Made by a program: the position numbers and the translations under genes
DNA from: Phycisphaerales bacterium
GTDB lineage: Bacteria; Planctomycetota; Phycisphaerae; Phycisphaerales; SM1A02
Assembly (NCBI GenBank): GCA_009691915.1
Contig: SIAD01000001.1
Span: forward strand, 186,001 to 250,000
DNA: 64,000 nucleotides
Reading direction: 5' to 3'
Part shown: in pieces, positions 1 to 6,490 of the stretch
How positions within the stretch are numbered: position 1 is the stretch's first letter
How the letters are laid out: the number at the start of each line of letters is the position of its first letter
The notes under the pieces: generated by a model
What the model was told of the DNA's origin: nothing
What the model saw: only the letters and a program-made list of their open reading frames with translations
Databases searched by the model: none

Positions 1-1508
1 CCGGTGTTAGCCGCTCGCACCATCGGCGTCCGCAGTTCAATGCAGCGCCACCTCGCGATGAGCGCATGCTGCTCCCGCCCCGCGTCACTGGACCCAAACC
101 ATCCGTCGTTGGAGAGATTGACAATCACCGACGCGCGTCGGACGCCATCACCTCCGTAAACGAGGCGACGGACCACATGAGGCACTGTGTCCTCGAAACA
201 TATCGGTGTCGCAATCGGGCATTCGCACTCTACCGTTGTGCTGGAGAACCGCAGCGCGAGCGGATCGCATACCTCCCCCTCATCGAGATCGAAGGTCATT
301 CCTACTGCGCTAACCGAGAGCAATTGCTGCTCAAGCCACTCCCACTTGGAGATGTAGGGCATGGTCTCACCGAACGGCGTGAGAAACGACTTGTCGTACC
401 GCTGCACCGAGCCGTCGGGGACGACGAGGTACGCGCTGTTGTAGTGCCGCGACCAGCTCCAGCGCTCGTCCTCCGGGATGAGGTCGAGATAAGCCGGGCT
501 TCCCAGGAGCATGGGAACACCGGTCAACTCGGCGATCGCCTTCGGAACTTGCGCAAATCGCGCGCCGGGCCACCACCCACCATTGACGAGCGTCGCAATG
601 GTGGCCGGTTCGAGCCCAAAGCCAGGAAGAATCGTCTCTGGCCAGACGGTGAGATCGACTCGGTTTCCGCTGCGGAGCGTCTCCGTCCACAGCGCAATGG
701 TCGAGCGAGCGAACTCGCCGACATCGCGCTCCTGGAGTTCGCGTGGCCAGGCGACAGAATTGCTAACGCTCAGGTTGGGTTGGAACACGAGGATTGCGGG
801 TCCATCGCGGAGATGGCCGGGCATCTCGCGAATCCGCTGCCAACCGTAGATCGCGGCCCCAGCAACCAGCGCGAGAGTGCCAATCGCTGCGACTTGGCGC
901 GCCCGTCGTCCCACCCGACACGATGATCGATCATCGACTCTCTCCAGAAGGTCAACTCCCACGCCAGTCACCGCAACACAGAGCAGCGTGACGAGTGGAA
1001 CGCCACCGAGATCGGCGATCTGCGCGCATGGGGTATCGATGAGCACCTGCCCGATCAGAAACCACGGATAGCCATCCATCACGACACTTCCCCGGAGCCA
1101 CTCGATCCCGACAATCACGATCGGCGCGAGCACCGCCCATGGAAGTCGTGCACCGAGGGCGCTCCTTCGGCATCGTCGAAGTGTCCACAGCGCGAGCACC
1201 CAGTACGACGCCAGGTAGAAGGCAAGAATCGGATAGCCGATCGCGGCGACTTGAACGAGCCACCACTCAAACCAGAGCCAGAGTGCGAGTGCAGTCAGAA
1301 AGAGTGCGGCGACCGTGCGGCGATCAAGGGCAGCCCGCGCCGCGAACAGGACGACTCCCGCGTAGCCGCCGGGGGCCATCCACCACCAACTGACGGGAGG
1401 AAAGGCGAGAGCGAAGCAGGCGGCACTGGCAAAGGCCACGATCCACGGGCTCACCGATCGAGGAGCCGGAGTGCGGTCAAATGGATCCCGTCCCACAGCG
1501 CGGCTCAC
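1..1508 (-). CDS. lnt: Apolipoprotein N-acyltransferase (3' end cut by window edge)
   Basis: Transfers an acyl chain from phospholipid to the N-terminal cysteine of lipoproteins in the inner membrane. The frame is open from GTG at 1508 to the window edge, giving 502 codons without the C-terminus. Hydrophobic segments fill the first ~190 residues; a nitrilase-like domain follows. The nitrilase triad is visible: Glu291 in VWPET, Lys373 in YDKSFLTPFGE and Cys437 in PICFED. The last visible stretch (VNLSNDGWFG ... RAANTG) is typical of Lnt. The GTG follows the accD TAG with no spacer, so translation is probably coupled. It is the last visible gene of the pgk-tlpA-rpe-accD-lnt run. Identification is secure; the start is chosen from frame and coupling. 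Confidence 0.95.
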   Translation of the reverse strand, partial: MSRAVGRDPFDRTPAPRSVSPWIVAFASAACFALAFPPVSWWWMAPGGYAGVVLFAARAALDRRTVAALFLTALALWLWFEWWLVQVAAIGYPILAFYLASYWVLALWTLRRCRRSALGARLPWAVLAPIVIVGIEWLRGSVVMDGYPWFLIGQVLIDTPCAQIADLGGVPLVTLLCVAVTGVGVDLLERVDDRSSCRVGRRARQVAAIGTLALVAGAAIYGWQRIREMPGHLRDGPAILVFQPNLSVSNSVAWPRELQERDVGEFARSTIALWTETLRSGNRVDLTVWPETILPGFGLEPATIATLVNGGWWPGARFAQVPKAIAELTGVPMLLGSPAYLDLIPEDERWSWSRHYNSAYLVVPDGSVQRYDKSFLTPFGETMPYISKWEWLEQQLLSVSAVGMTFDLDEGEVCDPLALRFSSTTVECECPIATPICFEDTVPHVVRRLVYGGDGVRRASVIVNLSNDGWFGSSDAGREQHALIARWRCIELRTPMVRAANT

Positions 1509-2345
1509 CTAGTTGCCTGAGTAGTCGATTATTCGGCTGATTTCGCTGCGGAGATTGGCGCGGTGCACGATCCGATCAACGAAGCCCGCTGCCAACAGGA
1601 ACTCGCTCGTCTGGAATCCGTCCGGGAGGTCCTGACGGATCGTCTGCTTGATGACCCGTGGACCTGCGAACCCGATGAGTGCCTTCGGCTCGGCGAAGAT
1701 GACATCACCAAGCATGGCGAAGCTCGCGGTGACCCCGCCCGTCGTGGGGTCCGTGAGTACGGAGATGAACAGGCCGCGTTCATCGTCGAGCCGCGCGAGC
1801 GCCGCGCTCGTCTTTGCCATCTGCATCAACGAGAACCCCGACTCCTGCATTCGCGCACCGCCGGAACAGCTGACGATGACCAGTGGCAGTCGATGGTCGA
1901 TGGCCTGTTCGATCGCACAGGTAACCTTCTCGCCGACCACCGAACCCATCGATCCCGCCAGAAAGGTGAAGTCCAGCGCCGCGATGCATACGCGCCGCCC
2001 CTTGATGAAACCTAGCCCCGCCTGAACCCCGTCGTTTTCGCCGGTCTGTCGCTGCGCCTGCTCGATCCGGTCGCGGTACGGCTTCAAGTCGACGAACTGG
2101 AGCGGGTCCCTCGGGGCCATGTCCGCGTGGAGTGGCTCGAAAGTCTCGGTATCGAGGAGTTGCCCGACTCGCTGCCTAGCACTGATGCGCATGTGGTGGT
2201 CGCATCGCGGACAGACATGGAGATTCTGAGTGAGCGCCTTGCCGAAGAGCGTCTCGGCGCAGGCGGGGCACTGCGTCCAAAGCCCTTCGGGGACTCCGCG
2301 CTTGGTCACCGGATTGGGGAGCGTTTCCCAGGTTGGATCTGACAC
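1509..2345 (-). CDS. accD: Acetyl-CoA carboxylase carboxyltransferase subunit beta
   Basis: Beta half of the carboxyltransferase that moves CO2 from carboxybiotin to acetyl-CoA, the first step of fatty-acid synthesis. The 278-residue product has the usual N-terminal zinc ribbon (Cys26, Cys29, Cys45, Cys48: QCPAC ... VCPRC) and the crotonase-fold core with SGGARMQES and TDPTTGGVTASFAMLGD. The start is GTG at 2345, 13 bp after rpe stops, with a weak AGGA upstream. Its TAG abuts the lnt GTG. Subunit alpha and the biotin carboxylase are not in the window. Pairing with lnt puts two lipid-related functions together. Confidence 0.95.
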   Translation of the reverse strand: MSDPTWETLPNPVTKRGVPEGLWTQCPACAETLFGKALTQNLHVCPRCDHHMRISARQRVGQLLDTETFEPLHADMAPRDPLQFVDLKPYRDRIEQAQRQTGENDGVQAGLGFIKGRRVCIAALDFTFLAGSMGSVVGEKVTCAIEQAIDHRLPLVIVSCSGGARMQESGFSLMQMAKTSAALARLDDERGLFISVLTDPTTGGVTASFAMLGDVIFAEPKALIGFAGPRVIKQTIRQDLPDGFQTSEFLLAAGFVDRIVHRANLRSEISRIIDYSGN

Positions 2346-2358
2346 CGTGGGTGTGATC

Positions 2359-3045
2359 CTAGCGGCGTCGGCGAGGCCGAAGCGAACGGATTGCCTCGGT
2401 GCGGTCAGCCGCGCCGAACACGAAGCTGCCGGCCACGAGTGCGTCTCCGCCTGCCGCCAAGCACAGGCGCGCCGTCTCCCTGTTCACGCCTCCGTCAAGT
2501 TCGATCCGTTGTGTGGGCGCGATGCGCGCTCGGAGCGCACGCACTTTGGGCAGGGTGCTGCGCAGAAAGGTCTGCCCACCGAAACCCGGGTGCACGCTCA
2601 TTACGAGAAAGAGATCGGCCCATCGAATCAATCCTTCGAGCGCCCGCCAGGAGGTTTCCGGCTTGATGGCGACTCCCGCTGTGAGACCCTCTCCGCGAAT
2701 CCGTTCCAGGAGGTTGCGCGGTTTGCGACACGCCTCGACATGAACGGTGATGTGATTTGCTCCCGAGTCAACAAACGCCTCGATGAACATGGCTGGGTCG
2801 GAGACCATGAGATGGACATCGATGAAGGAACGGGGCGCCACGCGACGCACCGAAGCACAGACCGCGGGGCCCATCGAGAGATTGGGCACGAAGTGTCCGT
2901 CCATCACATCGACATGGATGTAGTCCGCACCGGCGGCAAGCACTGAGCGGATTTCCCGCGCGAGGTGCGCAAAGTCCGCCGATAGGATCGATGGACCGAT
3001 CAGTGGAGCGTCAAGCGCGCGCCGAAAAAGGGGAAGTGCAGCCAC
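2359..3045 (-). CDS. rpe: Ribulose-phosphate 3-epimerase
   Basis: Interconverts ribulose 5-phosphate and xylulose 5-phosphate in the pentose phosphate pathway. The 228-residue TIM barrel has the family signatures: PSILSADF near residue 18, HVDVMDGHFVPN at 44-55, VHLMV at 77-81, SVHPGFGGQ at 150-158 and ELDGGVN at 182-188. Asp46 and Asp184 are the expected acid/base pair. The start is GTG at 3045, only 7 bp after the tlpA-like gene and preceded by GAGGG. It is probably co-transcribed with pgk and accD. The C-terminus is Arg-rich (RPRRRR), which is unremarkable. Confidence 0.95.
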   Translation of the reverse strand: MAALPLFRRALDAPLIGPSILSADFAHLAREIRSVLAAGADYIHVDVMDGHFVPNLSMGPAVCASVRRVAPRSFIDVHLMVSDPAMFIEAFVDSGANHITVHVEACRKPRNLLERIRGEGLTAGVAIKPETSWRALEGLIRWADLFLVMSVHPGFGGQTFLRSTLPKVRALRARIAPTQRIELDGGVNRETARLCLAAGGDALVAGSFVFGAADRTEAIRSLRPRRRR

Positions 3046-3052
3046 CCCTCGA

Positions 3053-4150
3053 TCACTTGGCGCTGGCGGGAACCGTCTCAGGCGTGCCGGGGTCGGTCGG
3101 CACGGCAGCCGCCGTCGGCAGCGAGACCTTGGTCCCCCGCTTGAGTGCGAGTTCGTACGACTCGAGTGTCGCCTTGAGTGCCCCCTTGGCAGCAGGCATC
3201 GCGATCCTCACCGCCTTCTTCTGGTTCTCAACCGCCTTGGCGAAATCTCCCTTGGCGTAGAGGACCGAGGCGAGCGTTCCATAGGGCGCGGGATCGCCGC
3301 TCGAGGCCGATTTCAGCATCGCGTCGGCGCAGCGGAGCGCAAGATCGTTGTCGTAAGTGGTCACGCGCGGGTCGGAGGAGAGGGTGACCGCCAGATCCCT
3401 GAGCGCCCCGGAATCTCCGGCATCCACAAATGCATTCATCATCGTTTCTGCAAGGGATCTGGCGCCCGCCGCGTCTTTCTCGTCCGAGAGCATCACCCGG
3501 TACTTCTCGATGGCCACATCGGTGAACACCGATGGATCCAGTGCGATCACCTCGTCAAAGCGCTTGTACGCATCTTTGAAGTTGCGACTCTTGACACTTC
3601 GCCGCGCGGCGTCAAGGATCGGTTCCGCCTGCTTGAAAAGGATCGGGTCGTACCGACCGCTCAGAGAGAGTTTGACCGCCCGCGCGAACTCCTCGTCCAT
3701 CGGGTGCCCGATATAGACGATCTTGTTGTTCTGACCAATCACGAAGGTGCACGGAATCCCGCTCTGTCCTGCGGCCTGCATGAACGCCTGGCTCATCTTC
3801 TTCTCAGGATCGATGGCGACGGTGTAGGACATCCGGCCGGACTGCTGGCGGATGAATGGTTCCACCTTGGCGCGGGGCTCATCGGTGATTCCGATCACCT
3901 CGAGCCCATTGGCGGAGTTCGCCTGATAGATCTCGTTGATGTGGGGAATCGACTTGCGGCAGGGAGGGCACCAGGTCGCCCAGAACTCGACGACTCGGAC
4001 CTTCGGCGAGGAACTGAGCTCTCCCTGGACGAACTCGAGCCCATCGATCGCGGGAGCTTCAGAGCCGACCTTCAACTTCGGTGCGTCCTGCGCCGCTACG
4101 GGAAGGGCGACGGCGGCGACAGCAATCAACGACAGGACGCGAGTCAGCAT
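3053..4150 (-). CDS. Exported TlpA-like thioredoxin-fold protein with helical C-terminal half
   Basis: 365 residues from ATG 4150. The signal peptide MLTRVLSLIAVAAVALPVAA is followed by a TlpA/redoxin domain with WCPPC (Cys61, Cys64) and the cis-Pro loop GIPCTFVI. It probably reduces or isomerises disulfides, or serves cytochrome maturation, outside the cytoplasm. Residues ~180-350 look helical and TPR-like (FKDAYKRFDEVIAL, LYAKGDFAKAVENQKKAV), ending in a Pro/Thr-rich tail. The frame is open further upstream to 4204, but that would overlap pgk and bury the signal peptide. GAGGAG lies 7 nt before 4150 and supports this start. It sits between pgk and rpe. The exact substrate is unknown. Confidence 0.85.
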   Translation of the reverse strand: MLTRVLSLIAVAAVALPVAAQDAPKLKVGSEAPAIDGLEFVQGELSSSPKVRVVEFWATWCPPCRKSIPHINEIYQANSANGLEVIGITDEPRAKVEPFIRQQSGRMSYTVAIDPEKKMSQAFMQAAGQSGIPCTFVIGQNNKIVYIGHPMDEEFARAVKLSLSGRYDPILFKQAEPILDAARRSVKSRNFKDAYKRFDEVIALDPSVFTDVAIEKYRVMLSDEKDAAGARSLAETMMNAFVDAGDSGALRDLAVTLSSDPRVTTYDNDLALRCADAMLKSASSGDPAPYGTLASVLYAKGDFAKAVENQKKAVRIAMPAAKGALKATLESYELALKRGTKVSLPTAAAVPTDPGTPETVPASAK

Positions 4151-4171
4151 GGAAAGATCTCCTCGGGACGA

Positions 4172-4177
4172 ACTATA
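4172..4177 (-). promoter_or_regulatory. Possible internal -10 box before the tlpA-like gene
   Basis: On the minus strand the 50-bp gap between pgk and the tlpA-like gene contains TATAGT, 21 nt before the ATG and upstream of a GAGGAG ribosome site. No good -35 is seen. It could give the downstream genes (tlpA, rpe, accD, lnt) a second promoter. Confidence 0.4.
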
Positions 4178-4200
4178 GCCGCAAAAGGGGGCAGCGCTCG

Positions 4201-5412
4201 TCATGAGTCGAGTTCGGCCAGGCAGGGAAATTCTCTGCCCTCGAGCATCTCGAGCGATGCGCCGCCTCCGGTGGAGATGTGGCTGAACAAAGCAGCGACT
4301 CCGGCCGCCTCGACTGCCGCCGCGGTATCCCCGCCGCCGGCCACGCTTGTCGCGCCCGCCGAAGTCGCACGGGCGATCGCCCTTGCCAATGCGAACGATC
4401 CGGCGTCGAATGGCGGTGTCTCAAAGGCACCCACCGGACCATTCCACACGATTGTCTTCGCAGAAGCGACCGTTGCCTCAGCCCGTGCCAGAGATGCCGG
4501 GCCGATGTCGAGACCCATCCATCCGTCGTCGATGCCCCCTACCACAACCTTTGTCGGAACCCCCAGGGAGATCGATTGGCCGCATACATGGTCGATTGGA
4601 AGATCGATCATCGTCCCGGTCGACGCCGCTCGTGCCAGGATTGCCCGCGCCTCGTCAAGCATTCCATCCTGAACGAGGCTCTTTCCAACAGCGATCCCCC
4701 GCGCCTTCAGAAAGGTGTACGCCATCGCGCCGCCAATGAGAATCGTGTCGACACGGCCGCAAAGACTCCTGAGTGCCGCGAGTTTGTCGGAGACCTTCGC
4801 ACCTCCGATGATCGCTACGAACGGCCGAGCGGGCGCTGCGAGCACTGCCTTGAGGTACTTGATCTCCCGCTCAAGAAGCAGACCAGCGACACAGGGCTTG
4901 CCCTCGAGGTGCATCGCTCGCGGAAGCGCCAGCATCGACGCATCCCCTCGGTGCGACGCGCCGAACGCGTCGTTGCAGTAGATGTCGGCGAGTTCGGCAA
5001 GAGCCCCCGCGAAGGCACTACCTCCGGCCTTCTCCTCCGCCTCGAACCTGAGGTTCTCAAGGAGGATGGTCTCTCCGGTTCGAAGGGACTTGGCTGCCGC
5101 CTTCGCCGCGGGATCCGTCGCGCGCTCTCCGACGACTCGAAGGGAAGCCAGTCTCGGCGAGAGGCCTCTCAGCGCCTGCGCCACAGGCGCGACCGAGTAC
5201 TTCGGCTCGAACCCCTTTCCCGTCGGTCGCCCAAGATGGCTCGCCATGACGAGGCTGCCACCGCGAGAAAGCACCGACTCGATGGTCGGAAGTGTTAGAC
5301 GGATTCGGCGATCGTCGGTGATCCGTCCGGCAGCATCCTGCGGAACATTGAAGTCGGCGCGGAGGAAGACCCGTTTCCCCGCCACAAGGACGCTCTCGAT
5401 TGATCGGGGCAT
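4201..5412 (-). CDS. pgk: Phosphoglycerate kinase
   Basis: Catalyses 1,3-bisphosphoglycerate + ADP to 3-phosphoglycerate + ATP. The 403-residue product begins MPRSIESVLVAGKRVFLRAD, with substrate-binding RADFNVP at 18-24. It continues with SHLGRPTGK, GGAKVSDK, the nucleotide-domain WNGPVGAFE and the C-terminal GGGDTAAAVEAAG. The reading frame stays open to 5901, but that extension runs antisense through miaA and has no family similarity. ATG 5412 gives the normal length. It heads the pgk-tlpA-rpe-accD-lnt run and diverges from miaA across only 18 bp. Confidence 0.96.
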   Translation of the reverse strand: MPRSIESVLVAGKRVFLRADFNVPQDAAGRITDDRRIRLTLPTIESVLSRGGSLVMASHLGRPTGKGFEPKYSVAPVAQALRGLSPRLASLRVVGERATDPAAKAAAKSLRTGETILLENLRFEAEEKAGGSAFAGALAELADIYCNDAFGASHRGDASMLALPRAMHLEGKPCVAGLLLEREIKYLKAVLAAPARPFVAIIGGAKVSDKLAALRSLCGRVDTILIGGAMAYTFLKARGIAVGKSLVQDGMLDEARAILARAASTGTMIDLPIDHVCGQSISLGVPTKVVVGGIDDGWMGLDIGPASLARAEATVASAKTIVWNGPVGAFETPPFDAGSFALARAIARATSAGATSVAGGGDTAAAVEAAGVAALFSHISTGGGASLEMLEGREFPCLAELDS

Positions 5413-5421
5413 AGGGGCGAA

Positions 5422-5427
5422 AGGGTA
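5422..5427 (-). promoter_or_regulatory. Candidate -10 box of pgk operon (near-leaderless)
   Basis: TACCCT on the minus strand ends 9 nt before the pgk ATG. No convincing -35 or Shine-Dalgarno is visible. It overlaps the miaA ribosome-site region because the two start codons are only 18 bp apart. Confidence 0.4.
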
Positions 5428-5430
5428 CAA

Positions 5431-6375
5431 ATGTTCGCCGTGCAACCGCTGCGAGCGATCCTCATCCTCGGACCCACCGCGAGCGGAAAGAGCGCCCTGG
5501 CGATGGCAATCGCCGCTCGCTTGGGGGGCAAGGCGGAGATTGTCAGCGCCGACTCGATGCAGATTTATCGCGGCATGGACATTGGAACCGCGAAGCCCAC
5601 GCCTCGGGAACAGTCCCAGGTGGCTCATCACATGATCGATCTCGTCGAACCGTCTACCGATGGTTACTCGGTGGAGCGGTGGCGCAGCGAGGCGCTCGCC
5701 GCAATCGCGGCACTGAATGCCGATGACAAGTGTGCGATTGTCGTGGGCGGCACGAATCTCTATGTGCAGGCGCTGTTGCTCGGGCTGTTCGAGGGCCCTC
5801 CCGCCGACGAGGCACTGCGGGAGGAACTCCGCGCACTTCCGCTTGCCCAGCTGCATGCCACGCTTCATGAGATCGATCCGGAGTCGGCGACGCGGATTCA
5901 CCCCAATGATCAGCGCAGGCTCATCCGAGCCATCGAAGTAACTCGAGCAACCGGGACCCCGCTCAGCACGCTCCAGTCGCAGTGGAGTTCAGTTCCTCCG
6001 ACACTCCCTGCGGGATGGGTGTGCGCCGGGCTCCTCCCCGATGCGCCGAGCAACGCACGCGCCATCAACCTTCGAGTGAGGACGATGATGGAGTTGGGAT
6101 TCCTCGACGAAGTACGCCAACTGCTCGACGTGAGTCCGCTGGGACGGCAGGCCGCCGAGGCGGTGGGCTACCGCGAACTCACCCGCCACCTCACGGGGAT
6201 GGCCACGATTGAGGGGGCCGTTGAAGACACACAGCGACGCACGCGCGCACTGGCGCGCAGGCAGAGGACATGGTTGAAGCGCTTCGAAAGGATCGAAGGG
6301 TCGATCTGGTCGCGAGAAGCCCCTGAGGCCTTACGGGCAGATTCTCTTGCGGCGGCGATTCTGGCGCGACAATGA
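5431..6375 (+). CDS. miaA: tRNA dimethylallyltransferase
   Basis: Adds a dimethylallyl group from DMAPP to A37 of tRNAs that read UNN codons. The 314-residue product has the P-loop GPTASGKSA at 14-22, then SADSMQIYRGMDIGTAKPT and HHMIDLVEP. The conserved GGTNLYVQALL and DQRRLIRAIEV follow, then the C-terminal RTRALARRQRTWLKRF. ATG 5431 is preceded by AAAGGG at a 5-nt spacing. It diverges from pgk and is followed by a hairpin region before topA. It consumes DMAPP, the product of the MEP pathway represented here by dxs and ispG. Confidence 0.96.
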   Translation: MFAVQPLRAILILGPTASGKSALAMAIAARLGGKAEIVSADSMQIYRGMDIGTAKPTPREQSQVAHHMIDLVEPSTDGYSVERWRSEALAAIAALNADDKCAIVVGGTNLYVQALLLGLFEGPPADEALREELRALPLAQLHATLHEIDPESATRIHPNDQRRLIRAIEVTRATGTPLSTLQSQWSSVPPTLPAGWVCAGLLPDAPSNARAINLRVRTMMELGFLDEVRQLLDVSPLGRQAAEAVGYRELTRHLTGMATIEGAVEDTQRRTRALARRQRTWLKRFERIEGSIWSREAPEALRADSLAAAILARQ

Positions 6376-6389
6376 GCGCCGAAGTGGTG

Positions 6390-6433
6390 TTCAAGCGACA
6401 AACTTGAAGCGTTCGTGATCCCTCACGGACGCT
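6390..6433 (+). terminator. Two adjacent hairpins between miaA and topA
   Basis: The first hairpin is TTCAAG/CTTGAA around a 7-nt loop. It is followed by an 11-bp stem (6408-6418 with 6423-6433, one G:T wobble) around a TCCC loop. No T-tract follows, so it may be a terminator of miaA that does not depend on a U-tract, or a regulatory structure upstream of the topA promoter. Confidence 0.4.
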
Positions 6434-6451
6434 CTTGCCGATGGCTTCAAC

Positions 6452-6479
6452 TTGACAATCGGCCAAATGAACCCATGAT
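6452..6479 (+). promoter_or_regulatory. topA promoter
   Basis: A perfect -35 TTGACA (6452-6457), a 16-bp spacer and a -10 CATGAT (6474-6479) lie just before topA. The -10 ends 11 nt upstream of the ATG, so the transcript would have a leader of only a few nucleotides. No Shine-Dalgarno is evident. Confidence 0.6.
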
Positions 6480-6490
6480 GCCACCCTTCA

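Noticed and set aside
4279-5298. 339-codon open frame on the plus strand
   Set aside because: Lies wholly antisense within pgk; Arg/Ser-rich translation with no family motifs, typical of a GC-rich shadow frame.
5413-5901. N-terminal extension of pgk to 5901
   Set aside because: Runs antisense through miaA, lacks PGK similarity; ATG 5412 gives the usual length.
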